This document shows, in pieces, positions 25,425 to 33,921 of a stretch of 64,000 nucleotides of DNA. Position numbers and translations under genes: made by a program. Within the stretch, counting starts at the first letter, position 1. Each line of letters begins with the position of its first letter. Under the pieces are notes generated by a model. It worked only from the letters and a program-made list of their open reading frames with translations. It made no database searches and was not told the origin of the DNA. Origin of the DNA: Chromobacterium haemolyticum DSM 19808 (GTDB taxonomy: Bacteria; Pseudomonadota; Gammaproteobacteria; Burkholderiales; Chromobacteriaceae). The DNA lies in assembly GCF_000711885.1 (NCBI RefSeq), contig NZ_JONK01000001.1, positions 248,001 through 312,000 of the forward strand, written 5' to 3'.

Positions 25425-26282
25425 TCAGCCCAGCAGCGATAGCGCCGCGCGGGGACCGATATTGGCCTGTGCCTGGGCGGCGAGGCCGGTCTGGCCCAGT
25501 ATCTGCTTGGCGGCCAGTTGCGCCGTGGCGGCGGCGAAGTCGGTGTCGCTGATACGGCTATTGGCGGCGGCGGTGTTGACCGAGGCGGTTTGCAGGTTGT
25601 TGATGCTGGCCTCGAAACGGTTGCTGATCGAGCCCAGGGTGCTGCGGGTATTGGCCAAGGTGTTCAGATCGGTGTTGGTGCTTTGCTGCGCGGCCAGCGC
25701 GCCGGCCTGGGTGCTGATGTCTATGGTGCCGGTGGCGTTCAGATTGGCGTTGTAGCTGTTCAAGCCGCCGCTGGCCGGCGCGGCGGCCAGATTGACGCCG
25801 GATATGTTCACTTGGTTGTCCGCGCTGCCGTTGGGGCCCACCTGAAAGGTGGTGGTGGCGTTGCTGTTCAGCAAAGGGGTGCCGTTGAATTCGGTGCTTT
25901 GCACAATGGCGGAATTGGCCTGGGTCAGTTGGTCGACTTGCTGCTGCAACGCCTGGCGATTGCTGGCGCTGAGCGCGCCGTTGCCGGCCTGAATCGCCAG
26001 CTCTTGGATCTGCTGGGTATTGCTTTGTAGCTGGTTGAGAGCGCCGTCGGCGGTCTGAGCCAGCGAGATGCCGTCGTTGGCGTTGTTGATCGCTTGATTG
26101 TTGCCGTTGATCTGGGCTAGCAGCGCTTCCGAGATGGCGGCGTTGGCCGGGTTGTTGGCGGCGTTGTCGGTGGTTTTACCGGCCGAGAGTTGGGCCAGCA
26201 GCTTGTCTTTGGCTTTCTGGGTCTGGTTCAGCTGGTTCTGCCCCTGCAGCGCGCTCAGATTGCTATTGATGGTCAGTGCCAT
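25425..26282 (-). CDS. Orphan divergent flagellin
   Basis: A 285-residue protein with the flagellin plan: an N-terminal helix domain starting MALTINSNLSALQGQNQLNQ, a short variable centre (about 140-200), and a C-terminal helix domain with RFEASINNLQTASVNTAAANSRISDTDFAA. It departs from standard flagellins: the usual LSSGLRINSAKDD stretch is replaced by LSAGKTTDNAANNP, and the end is ALSLLG. It is small and glutamine/asparagine-rich. No other flagellar gene is near. GGGAG precedes the ATG. It could form a minor filament or be secreted for another use. Confidence 0.87.
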   Translation of the reverse strand: MALTINSNLSALQGQNQLNQTQKAKDKLLAQLSAGKTTDNAANNPANAAISEALLAQINGNNQAINNANDGISLAQTADGALNQLQSNTQQIQELAIQAGNGALSASNRQALQQQVDQLTQANSAIVQSTEFNGTPLLNSNATTTFQVGPNGSADNQVNISGVNLAAAPASGGLNSYNANLNATGTIDISTQAGALAAQQSTNTDLNTLANTRSTLGSISNRFEASINNLQTASVNTAAANSRISDTDFAAATAQLAAKQILGQTGLAAQAQANIGPRAALSLLG

Positions 26283-26395
26283 GGCCGGCTCCCGCTGGAT
26301 GTGGTTTCACTTCTTCAGTGTAAGAAACCGCGCGGGGCAGGGCAAGCCGGGTTGCGGGTAAATTCGCTTCGCGTCCGATGGCGCGGGCATGGGCG

Positions 26396-26421
26396 TGAAA
26401 AAGCCCGGCGGCGCCGGGCTG
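26396..26421 (-). terminator. Intrinsic terminator of map
   Basis: On the minus strand AGCCCGGC-GCC-GCCGGGCT is followed by TTTTC, just after the methionine aminopeptidase gene. Confidence 0.8.
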
Positions 26422-26438
26422 ATGATTGAGCATTTCTT

Positions 26439-27233
26439 TTATTTGCCGGGCTTGGGCGGCGTGCCGGCGGACTGAGTCAGGATTTCGTAGCCGCTGTCGG
26501 TGACCAGCACGGTATGTTCCCACTGCGCCGACAGGCTGCGATCCTTGGTGACCACGGTCCAGCCGTCGCCCAGCATGCGCAGATGGCGTTTGCCCTGGTT
26601 GATCATCGGCTCGATGGTGAAGATCATGCCGGCCTGCAATTCCAGCCCGGTGCCGGGGCGGCCGTAGTGCAGTACTTGCGGTTCTTCGTGGAATTTTGTG
26701 CCGATGCCGTGGCCGCAGAATTCCTGCACCACGCTGTAACCGGAGTTTTCCGCGTGCTGCTGGATGGCGTAGCCGATGTCGCCCAGCGTGGCGCCCGGCT
26801 TGACCTTGTCGATGCCGCGCCACATGCATTCATAGGTGACGCGGGACAGGCGGCGGGCATGTTCGCTGACGTTGCCCACGTGGTACATGCGGCTGGTGTC
26901 GCCGTGGTAGCCGTCCTTGATCACGGTGACGTCCAGATTCATGATGTCGCCGCTTTTCAGGGGCTTGTCGTTCGGGATGCCATGGCAAATCACGTGGTTG
27001 ACCGAGGTGCATACCGATTTGGGATACGGATTGTGGCCGTCCGGCGCGTAGTTCAGCGGCGCCGGGATCGCGCCCTGCACATTGACGATGTAGTCGTGGC
27101 AGAGCTTGTCGATGGCTTCGGTGGTGACGCCGGGCTTGATGAAGGGGGTGATGTAGTCGAGGACTTCCGACGCCAGGCGGCCGGCAATCCGCATCTTTTC
27201 GATGTCTTGGGCGGTTTTTAGTTGGATGCTCAT
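26439..27233 (-). CDS. map: Methionine aminopeptidase, type I
   Basis: A 264-residue metallopeptidase that removes the initiator methionine. Dinuclear-metal ligands are visible: the first aspartate in MNLDVTVIKDGYHGDTSRM, H in CGHGIGTKFHEEP, E in MIFTIEPMIN, and the final E in WEHTVLVTDSGYEILT. The histidine of the substrate site lies in NHVICHGIPNDKPLKSGD. Length and motifs are standard. It is a separate transcript with its own terminator, running toward the flagellin gene. Confidence 0.95.
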   Translation of the reverse strand: MSIQLKTAQDIEKMRIAGRLASEVLDYITPFIKPGVTTEAIDKLCHDYIVNVQGAIPAPLNYAPDGHNPYPKSVCTSVNHVICHGIPNDKPLKSGDIMNLDVTVIKDGYHGDTSRMYHVGNVSEHARRLSRVTYECMWRGIDKVKPGATLGDIGYAIQQHAENSGYSVVQEFCGHGIGTKFHEEPQVLHYGRPGTGLELQAGMIFTIEPMINQGKRHLRMLGDGWTVVTKDRSLSAQWEHTVLVTDSGYEILTQSAGTPPKPGK

Positions 27234-27281
27234 GGGATTCTGGTGATGTGCGTGTCTGCGGCTAATGAGACGTATTCTAGC

Positions 27282-27323
27282 AAAAACGCCCCCGGCCCGG
27301 CAGTGCTTGTCGGGCCGGGGGCG
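27282..27323 (-). terminator. Strong intrinsic terminator of dbpA
   Basis: CGCCCCCGGCCCG (27287-27299) pairs with 27311-27323 in a perfect 13-bp GC stem. On the minus strand TTTTTG follows. Confidence 0.88.
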
Positions 27324-27332
27324 CGTTGGCGT

Positions 27333-28712
27333 TCAAATCAGGCGCATCTTGAACTGCTTGCCCTTGATCTTGCAGGCGGACAAGCGCTCCAGCGCTTGCT
27401 CGGCGATGGAGCGGTCCAGCGCCACGAAGCTGGCGAATTCAAAGATATTGATCTTGCCTATCTGGGCGCCGGCAAAGCCGGCATCGCCGGTCAGCGCGCC
27501 GAGGATGTCGCCGGGGCGCAGCTTTTCACGCTTGCCGCCGGCGATCTCCAGCGTGACCATGGGCGGCAGGAGTGGACCGCCAGGGGCCGGGGTCAGCTGG
27601 TCCAGCTTGGCCCAGGTCAGCGGCGCCTGCTGATAGCTTTCAATCAGCGCCAGCCGCTTGTCGTCGTTGTCGGCGGCCAAGGTCAGCGCCAGGCCCATCG
27701 ACTCGCCGCGGCCGGTGCGGCCGATGCGATGGATGTGGATTTCCGGGTCGTGGGTGACGTCGACGTTGATTACCAGGTCCAGTTCCTTGATGTCCAGGCC
27801 GCGCGCGGCCACGTCGGTGGCCACCAGCACGGTGGCGCTCTTGTTGGCGAAGCGCAGCAGGATCTGGTCGCGTTCGCGCTGCTCCAGGTCGCCGTACAGC
27901 GCCAGCGCGCTGAAGCCGCGGGCCTGCAGGTCGCGAACCAGCTCCTTGCAGCGTTCCTTGGTGTTGCAGAAGGCCAACGCGGAAGTCGGACGCAGGTGTT
28001 GCAGAATAGTGGTGACGGTTTCCAGCCGCTGTTCCGGCTTGATCTTGTAGAACCATTGTTCGATGCGTTCGCCGCCGTGCAGCGACTCCACCTGGATTTC
28101 CTGCGGGCGGCGCATGAATTGCGCGCTGATCTTGCGGATGTCTTCCGGGTAGGTGGCGGAGAACATCAAGGTTTGGCGCTGGCGCGGGCAGGCGCGGACG
28201 ATGCCGACGATTTCCTCGATAAAGCCCATGTCCACCATGCGGTCGGCCTCGTCCAGCACCAGGGTGCCGACGCCGGACAGATTCAGCGAGCCGCGGAAGA
28301 GGTGGTCCTGCAGCCGGCCAGGGGTGCCCACCACGATGTGGGCGCCATGCTCCAGCGAGCCAATCTGCGGTCCCATCGGGCTGCCGCCGGTCAGGGTCAC
28401 TACTTTTACATTGTCTATGCTGCGCGCCAGCCGACGGATTTCCTGCGCCACTTGGTCGGCCAGTTCGCGGGTAGGGCAGAGCACTAGTGCCTGCACGCCA
28501 AACCAGCGCGGATTCAGTCGCGCGAGGATGCCCAGCCCAAAAGCCGCTGTTTTGCCGCTGCCGGTCTTGGCCTGCGCGATCAGGTCTTGGCCGTCCAGGA
28601 TCGCCGGCAGGCTGGCGGCCTGGATGGCGGTCATGCTGTGGTAGCCCAGGCTGTCCAGATTGGACAATAGGGCGGCGGGCAGGGGCAGGATAGAGAAAGC
28701 GGCTTTTTTCAC
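27333..28712 (-). CDS. dbpA: ATP-dependent RNA helicase DbpA
   Basis: A 459-residue DEAD-box helicase for 50S ribosome assembly. Motifs are AKTGSGKTAAFG (I), PTRELADQ (Ia), GTPGRLQDHL (Ib), VLDEADRMVDMGF (II), SATYPE (III) and HRIGRTGR (VI). The C-terminal ~75 residues, from MVTLEIAGGKREKLRPGDILGAL, form the DbpA RNA-binding domain specific for 23S rRNA hairpin 92. The GTG at 28712 gives VKKAAFSILPLP, which aligns with the usual N-terminus; the longer ORF to 28766 is rejected. No clear ribosome binding site was seen. Confidence 0.92.
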   Translation of the reverse strand: MKKAAFSILPLPAALLSNLDSLGYHSMTAIQAASLPAILDGQDLIAQAKTGSGKTAAFGLGILARLNPRWFGVQALVLCPTRELADQVAQEIRRLARSIDNVKVVTLTGGSPMGPQIGSLEHGAHIVVGTPGRLQDHLFRGSLNLSGVGTLVLDEADRMVDMGFIEEIVGIVRACPRQRQTLMFSATYPEDIRKISAQFMRRPQEIQVESLHGGERIEQWFYKIKPEQRLETVTTILQHLRPTSALAFCNTKERCKELVRDLQARGFSALALYGDLEQRERDQILLRFANKSATVLVATDVAARGLDIKELDLVINVDVTHDPEIHIHRIGRTGRGESMGLALTLAADNDDKRLALIESYQQAPLTWAKLDQLTPAPGGPLLPPMVTLEIAGGKREKLRPGDILGALTGDAGFAGAQIGKINIFEFASFVALDRSIAEQALERLSACKIKGKQFKMRLI

Positions 28713-28798
28713 AATGACTTGGCGTATTACGGTATCGGGCTGCGAGTGTAACAGGCCGGCGGCCAACGGCCAAATCGGATGTCCGCCGCCGGCGCCGT

Positions 28799-30427
28799 TC
28801 AGACTGTGAAGCGCGATACCGATTCCGTCAGCCGCTGCGCCAATTGCTCCAGTTGCTCGGCGGCGTTCACGGTTTGCCCGATTTCTTGGTCGTTGGTTTG
28901 AGCCATCTCCGCGATGGCGTCGATGCTGCCGGTCACGGATTGGCTGGCGGCTCGCTGTTGTTCGGTGACGGCGACGATCTGGCGCAGGCCCTGGCGCACC
29001 TCGGCTACGGACTGGTTGGCCGCGTCCAGCACGCTGGACACGCTGTCGGCGGACTGGCGGCTGGCGGTCAGCGAGGACAGGCCGGCGTTGACCGCGGCGC
29101 GCACCGCGTCGGTTTTCTGGTTCAGCGCGCCGGTCACTGCGTCGATCTCGCTGGCGGAACGGGCCGATTTCTCCGCCAGCTTGCGCACCTCGTCGGCGAC
29201 CACCGCGAAACCGCGGCCTTGCTCGCCAGCGCGCGCGGCCTCAATCGCCGCGTTCAGCGCCAGCAGATTGGTCTGTTCGGCGATTTCACGCACTTCCTTG
29301 GTCATATTGGTGATGCTGGAGGTGGAGCTGGCCAGTTCGGTTTCCGCCTGAGCCATCAACCGCACCGCTTGCTCCACCTGGCTGATTTCGCGTTGAAGCT
29401 GGCTGAGGCTGGAGCGGCCGTCCTCGGAGCGTTGCAGGCTCTGGTCGGCCTCGGCGCTGACATCCTCCGCCTTGCCGGCGATTTCACCGATATGGCTGGC
29501 CAGTTGCTCCACCGCGTCGGCCGCGGATTGGGATTGACGGTTTTGCCTGTGAGAACTTTCCGCCAGGTGGGCGGCGCCGTCGGCCAACTGGCGCGAGGAC
29601 TGCGACACCGCGCCGGCGGAAGCGCCTACATGGCGCACCAGCTCCGCGATGGCGGCCAGCATCTGGTTGAAGCGTTGCGCGGTATCGCCGATTTCGTCGC
29701 GGCTGCGCACCGGCAGCCGCCGCGTGAGATCGCCTTCGCCCTGAGCCAGCTCCGCGAGGCCGGTCGACATCGCCTGCAGGGGCCGGGTGACGAGGCGGCG
29801 AGCCAGCAGGAACACCACCGCCATCAGGGGGAGCGAGGCCAGGATGGCGAACAGAATGCTTTGATCGCGAAAACGGCTGACGGAGGCGTAGGGTTTTTCC
29901 AGTGAGATGCGCATGCTGACCACGCCCAGCGGCGTCTTGTCCGCCACCTGATGGCACATCATGCAGTTCTTGCCCAAGTAGTTGCGCGACGCCAACGCAG
30001 GGTAAACCACGCGCAGGTGCTCGCCCAGCGCCGGGGTGGATTCGATCTGGATATGGGGCTTGCCGTCGCGCAAGGCCTGTTGTTCCACCGTGTCGCCGCT
30101 CAGGCTCTTGTCGCCGGCGTTGCCGGGGCCGAACTGCTTGCTGACGGCCGGGCCGCGTATCACGCGCAGGTCGCGCACCGCGGAGAGTTCCTTGATTTGG
30201 TCCAGAAAAACGTCGCGCTGGCCCACGGTGCCGGTAATCATCATGCCGGTGAGTCCGGCCATGGTCATTTCGTTCATGCTGTGGGCCAGGTCCTGCGCCT
30301 GCTCCACCGCGATGTCGCGGCTGACGCTGGTTTCCCAGGCAATCAGCCCGCTCCAGGCCAGGACCAGGCAGCACCATACCGCCATGGTCAGTTTCAGCCA
30401 GATCGGCCAATCGGAAAATTTGCGCAT
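28799..30427 (-). CDS. Methyl-accepting chemotaxis protein with a periplasmic haem c motif
   Basis: A 542-residue chemoreceptor. TM1 lies at about 11-31 and TM2 at about 191-211. The periplasmic sensor between them contains CMMCH at 155-159, a canonical c-type haem attachment site, in [18 protein letters not shown]. This fits the Tll0287/DUF3365-like haem sensors, so it may sense redox state, oxygen or nitric oxide. HAMP lies at about 212-264. The signalling hairpin [20 protein letters not shown] is complete. No CheR-binding pentapeptide is at the C-terminus. An FNR-box-like site lies 118 bases upstream. Confidence 0.9.
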   Translation of the reverse strand: MRKFSDWPIWLKLTMAVWCCLVLAWSGLIAWETSVSRDIAVEQAQDLAHSMNEMTMAGLTGMMITGTVGQRDVFLDQIKELSAVRDLRVIRGPAVSKQFGPGNAGDKSLSGDTVEQQALRDGKPHIQIESTPALGEHLRVVYPALASRNYLGKNCMMCHQVADKTPLGVVSMRISLEKPYASVSRFRDQSILFAILASLPLMAVVFLLARRLVTRPLQAMSTGLAELAQGEGDLTRRLPVRSRDEIGDTAQRFNQMLAAIAELVRHVGASAGAVSQSSRQLADGAAHLAESSHRQNRQSQSAADAVEQLASHIGEIAGKAEDVSAEADQSLQRSEDGRSSLSQLQREISQVEQAVRLMAQAETELASSTSSITNMTKEVREIAEQTNLLALNAAIEAARAGEQGRGFAVVADEVRKLAEKSARSASEIDAVTGALNQKTDAVRAAVNAGLSSLTASRQSADSVSSVLDAANQSVAEVRQGLRQIVAVTEQQRAASQSVTGSIDAIAEMAQTNDQEIGQTVNAAEQLEQLAQRLTESVSRFTV

Positions 30428-30544
30428 GCGTGTGCGGACGGCGGGTCCGTTCTCCTGGTGTGTTTGTAGAATCGCGCGATTGCCGCTATAGGTTTATTGA
30501 AATGGGTCGCAGCGCGATGGTAGTGATTTGATGACGTAGGAATG

Positions 30545-30558
30545 TTGGTTTAAATCAA
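30545..30558. promoter_or_regulatory. FNR/ANR-box-like site between divergent genes
   Basis: TTGGTTTAAATCAA matches the FNR consensus TTGAT-N4-ATCAA at nine of ten defined positions. It lies between the haem chemoreceptor and the TIGR03862-type flavoprotein genes, 110-120 bases from each start. Control of either gene by oxygen is inferred. Confidence 0.5.
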
Positions 30559-30667
30559 ACTTATAGTTAAAACGATTAGGCTTGGGTTTGAGGCGGTTTT
30601 CTGTGAAAATCCCGCCCTCGCCGCAGTTGGGCATCTTCATCACCATGGATTTCAAGGAGCGCAGTAT

Positions 30668-31906
30668 ATGGGTGACACAAGCGGACGCCGCGTAGCCATC
30701 ATCGGCGGCGGACCGGCCGGCCTGGCCGCCGCCGAGCAACTGGCGGCGGCGGGCGTGCGGGTCGATGTCTACGACGCGATGCCGTCGGTCGGCCGCAAAT
30801 TCCTGCTGGCTGGCGTGGGCGGCATGAACATCACCCATTCCGAACCCCACGCCAGCTTTGTGCAGCGCTACGGCGCGCGCAGCGCCGAGTTGCGGCCGAT
30901 GCTGGACGTATTCAACGGCGAACATGTGCGGGCCTGGGTGCACGGCTTGGGGATAGAAACCTTCATCGGCAGTTCCGGAAAGGTGTTTCCTAAGGAGATG
31001 AAGGCGGCGCCGCTGCTGCGTTCCTGGCTGACGCGTTTGCGCGAGGCGGGGGTGAGTTTCCATGTGCGTCACCGTTTTCTGGGCTGGGACGAGCGCGGCC
31101 GCCTGCGGCTGTCGGCGCCGGATGGCGAGTGCTTGGCCGAAGCCGACGCCGTGGTGTTGGCCATGGGCGGCGGAAGCTGGCGTAAGCTGGGGTCGGACGG
31201 AAGCTGGGCGGCGATGCTGCGCGAGCGTGGCGTGGAGGTGTCCAAGCTACAGCCGTCCAATTGCGGTTTCGACGCCGGCTGGAGCGAGTATTTCGCCGAC
31301 AAATTCGCCGGCGCGCCGTTGAAGTCGGTGACCTTGCAGTTCCATCCGGCCGTTGGCCACCCGTTCAGCCGCCGCGGCGAATTCGTCGTCACCGCCGGCG
31401 GCGTGGAAGGCAATCTGATCTACGCTTGCTCCGGCGCCATCCGCGATGAAATCGCGCGCAGCGGCGCGGCCTTGTGCTATCTGGACCTGATGCCGGATTG
31501 GAGCTTGCAGCGCATCCTGGGCGAAGTGGCGCGGCCGCGCGGCTCGCGCTCGATGTCCAGCCATTTGCAAAGCCGGCTGGGCCTGAAGGGCGTGCGCATG
31601 GGCTTGTTGCGCGAATGCCTGGACAAGGAGGTTTTCAACGACCCGGCCAAGCTGGCCGAGGGCATCAAGGCGCTGCCGCTGCGCCTGTTGGCGCCGAGGC
31701 CGCTGGATGAGGCGATCAGCACCGCGGGCGGCGTGACTTTCGGCGCGTTGGACGAGAACCTGATGTTGCAGGCGATGCCGGGCGTGTTCTGCGCCGGCGA
31801 GATGCTGGACTGGGAAGCACCCACCGGCGGTTATTTGCTGACCGCCTGCTTTTCCACCGGACGCGCCGCCGCGGGCGGCGTGCTGCGCTGGATGAGGCAG
31901 GGCTGA
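30668..31906 (+). CDS. NAD(P)/FAD flavoprotein, HI0933-like (TIGR03862-type)
   Basis: A 412-residue flavoprotein. It opens with GRRVAIIGGGPAGLAAAEQLAAAG, has the family block GVGGMNITHSEP near residue 52, and ends GVFCAGEMLDWEAPTGGYLLTACFSTG. These place it in the HI0933-like superfamily but in a branch distinct from the BaiN/YhiN protein at 20.4 kb. The function is unknown. AAGGAGC lies eight bases before the ATG. The next gene, a TrfB-like regulator, begins 189 bases downstream on the same strand. Confidence 0.87.
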   Translation: MGDTSGRRVAIIGGGPAGLAAAEQLAAAGVRVDVYDAMPSVGRKFLLAGVGGMNITHSEPHASFVQRYGARSAELRPMLDVFNGEHVRAWVHGLGIETFIGSSGKVFPKEMKAAPLLRSWLTRLREAGVSFHVRHRFLGWDERGRLRLSAPDGECLAEADAVVLAMGGGSWRKLGSDGSWAAMLRERGVEVSKLQPSNCGFDAGWSEYFADKFAGAPLKSVTLQFHPAVGHPFSRRGEFVVTAGGVEGNLIYACSGAIRDEIARSGAALCYLDLMPDWSLQRILGEVARPRGSRSMSSHLQSRLGLKGVRMGLLRECLDKEVFNDPAKLAEGIKALPLRLLAPRPLDEAISTAGGVTFGALDENLMLQAMPGVFCAGEMLDWEAPTGGYLLTACFSTGRAAAGGVLRWMRQG

Positions 31907-32095
31907 GGCCTGTTGCGTCCACGCCAGCGCAATAGGCGGCGACTGCGTGTTTCTACGGAGCGTTGCCTGCATTTTTTTTGCAAGCCTCTATACTGGTAGT
32001 GTCGCGCGGAACGCGCGGCCACGTCGTTGTCGAGAAAGCCGCCCACTGCATGGATTGTCATGATGCGAAGGCGAACGCCTGAGGAGAACAGCGCG

Positions 32096-32308
32096 ATGAA
32101 GCTTGACGATTTCAACCAGGTGGCCGATCTGATCGGCCTGAAAAAACGCTCACGCGAAGCGGTGTGGCTGATGGAGGTGGAGGGCATGACCGGTTACTTC
32201 GCGGCCCAGCAAATGGACATCAGCGAATCCACCGTGTCCCGCGCGCACAGCCGATTCCGCCGCGCGCTGCAAAAAATCAACTCGCTGGCGGGCCATCTGC
32301 CCTTGTAA
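32096..32308 (+). CDS. Small TrfB/KorA-like HTH regulator
   Basis: A 70-residue single-domain DNA-binding protein. Residues ~25-60 (EAVWLMEVEGMTGYFAAQQMDISESTVSRAHSRFRRAL) form a helix-turn-helix like that of the plasmid repressor TrfB/KorA or a sigma-70 region 4. GAGGAGAA lies before the ATG at 32096, which decides the start against a longer ORF from 32027. A GC hairpin follows its stop. A chromosomal KorA-type protein with no plasmid partition genes around it is unusual, and the target is unknown. Confidence 0.7.
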   Translation: MKLDDFNQVADLIGLKKRSREAVWLMEVEGMTGYFAAQQMDISESTVSRAHSRFRRALQKINSLAGHLPL

Positions 32309-32328
32309 AGCTCGCCGTCACGGCGGCA

Positions 32329-32357
32329 ACGAAGCCCGGTCTTGGCCGGGCTTCGTT
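32329..32357 (+). terminator. Hairpin after the TrfB-like gene, probable terminator
   Basis: AACGAAGCCCGG pairs with CCGGGCTTCGTT around a short loop. The following sequence is only weakly T-rich, so efficiency is doubtful. Confidence 0.55.
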
Positions 32358-32460
32358 GCGTTCGGGCTGTTCCTTGTGCCGGGAGGCGTTGGCGACGCTG
32401 CCTCCGTTCACCACATCTGGATATACTGACGCGCAGTCTTCCCCTCCTAAGGAGAGCTTC

Positions 32461-33819
32461 ATGGCTTTGCGTCACGGCGTCGATTTCGACAAGGCTCAGG
32501 CCCTGCACCGGCAGGAGCTGGCGATGTTTTCCGAGCGGCGTCCGCGCTCGCGGCAGCTGTCCGCCGCCGGCGGCGAGCATTTGCTGTTCGGCGCGCCATT
32601 GCATTGGATGGCGGATTGGTCCACCCCGTTCAATCTCTATGTGGAAGAGGCTCGGGGCGCGCGGCTGCGCGACGTGGACGGCCATGAATATCTGGATTTT
32701 TGTCTGGGCGACACCGGCGCGATGTTCGGCCATTCGCCGGAGCCGGTGGCGCGCGCCATCGCCGATCAGGCCGCGCGCGGTTTGACCGCGATGCTGCCGT
32801 CGCCGGATGCGGTGTGGGTGGCGGAGGAACTGGCGCGACGCTTCGGTCTGTCGCACTGGCAATTCGCCCTCAGCGCCAGTGATGCCAATCGCTTCGCGCT
32901 GCGCTGGCTGCGCGCCGCCAGCGGCCGGGACCGGATCATCGTGTTCAACGGCTGTTACCACGGCACGGTGGACGACGCCTTCGTCGATCTGATCGATGGC
33001 CGGCCAAGGCGGCGAGCCAGTTTGCTGGGGCAGACGCATGATCCGGCCGCGTATACCCGAGTAGTGGAGTTCAACGACCTGGAGGCGTTGGATCGGGCTC
33101 TGAGCGATGAGCGGGTGGCCTGCGTGCTGGCCGAGCCGGTGATGACCAATATCGGCATGGTGTTGCCGGAGCCTGGCTTCTGGAGCGCGGCGCAGGATTT
33201 GATCCGCCGCTACGGCAGTTATCTGCTACTGGATGAAACCCATACCATCAGCAGCGGGCCGGGCGGTTACGGCGCGGCTTACGGCTTGAAGCCGGACGCG
33301 CTGGTGCTGGGCAAGCCGCTGGGGGGCGGGCTGCCGTGCGCGGTCTATGGGTTCAGCGAGGAACTGGCGGAGCGGGCGCAGCGCGCAAAGCGCTCCGCCG
33401 CGCCCGGTCATTCCGGCATCGGCACCACGCTGAGCGGCAATATGCTGGCCGCGGCGGCGATGCGCGCCAATTTGGCCGAGGTGATGAGCGATGCCGCCTA
33501 CCAGCGGATGTTCGCGTTGGCGCAGCATCTGGCGGACGGTTTGCAGGACTGGATAGAGCGCTGGCGGCTGCCGTGGTGTGTGAGCCGCGTCGGCGCGCGC
33601 TGCGAGTTCCAGTTTTCCCCGCGCCCGCCGCGCAACGGCGGCGAGGCGGGCGCGATGCAGGATGAGGCGCTGGAGCGGGTGATTCATCTTTACCTGCTCA
33701 ACCGCGGTTTCCTGATCACCCCTTTCCACAATATGTTGTTGCTATGTCCGGACACCGAATTTGCCGACGTTGATCGCCTGCTGGAGGCCTTGGACGGTTT
33801 TGCCGGCGAGGTGGTTTAG
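32461..33819 (+). CDS. Class III aminotransferase, glutamate-1-semialdehyde-aminomutase-like
   Basis: A 452-residue PLP enzyme of aminotransferase class III. The PLP lysine is K285 in LVLGKPLGGGLP, the cofactor aspartate is D259 in LLLDETHT, and the phosphate-site region is SASDANRFALRW. The overall shape, with HSPEPVARAI, is closest to HemL-like enzymes. HemL proper has a different SGTEA motif, so this is probably a transaminase or mutase of another pathway. AAGGAGA precedes the ATG at 32461. Its TAG stop overlaps the TTTAG left end of a repeat element. Confidence 0.83.
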   Translation: MALRHGVDFDKAQALHRQELAMFSERRPRSRQLSAAGGEHLLFGAPLHWMADWSTPFNLYVEEARGARLRDVDGHEYLDFCLGDTGAMFGHSPEPVARAIADQAARGLTAMLPSPDAVWVAEELARRFGLSHWQFALSASDANRFALRWLRAASGRDRIIVFNGCYHGTVDDAFVDLIDGRPRRRASLLGQTHDPAAYTRVVEFNDLEALDRALSDERVACVLAEPVMTNIGMVLPEPGFWSAAQDLIRRYGSYLLLDETHTISSGPGGYGAAYGLKPDALVLGKPLGGGLPCAVYGFSEELAERAQRAKRSAAPGHSGIGTTLSGNMLAAAAMRANLAEVMSDAAYQRMFALAQHLADGLQDWIERWRLPWCVSRVGARCEFQFSPRPPRNGGEAGAMQDEALERVIHLYLLNRGFLITPFHNMLLLCPDTEFADVDRLLEALDGFAGEVV

Positions 33820-33921
33820 AGTCGCTGGAACACCTCGCGGAGACGCAGCGGCAAGGCGCGCTTTTGAGCGCGCCTGTCTAAAATCCCGCTGACGCGAAGG
33901 AGATCGTAAACAGGTTCTTAG
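33815..33921. repeat. Dispersed repeat element, copy F (degenerate, both ends within stop codons)
   Basis: The right end AGATCGTAAACAGG then TTCTTAG is intact type A. The left end TTTAGAGTCGCT is degenerate and the core is not the standard one. The left end contains the aminotransferase stop (33817-33819), and the right CTTAG contains the stop of the convergent HDOD gene (33918-33920). Confidence 0.65.

Noticed and set aside
32164-32460. 99-residue N-terminal extension of the class III aminotransferase
   Set aside because: It overlaps the TrfB-like gene in another frame, has no family similarity, and a perfect AAGGAGA precedes the ATG at 32461.
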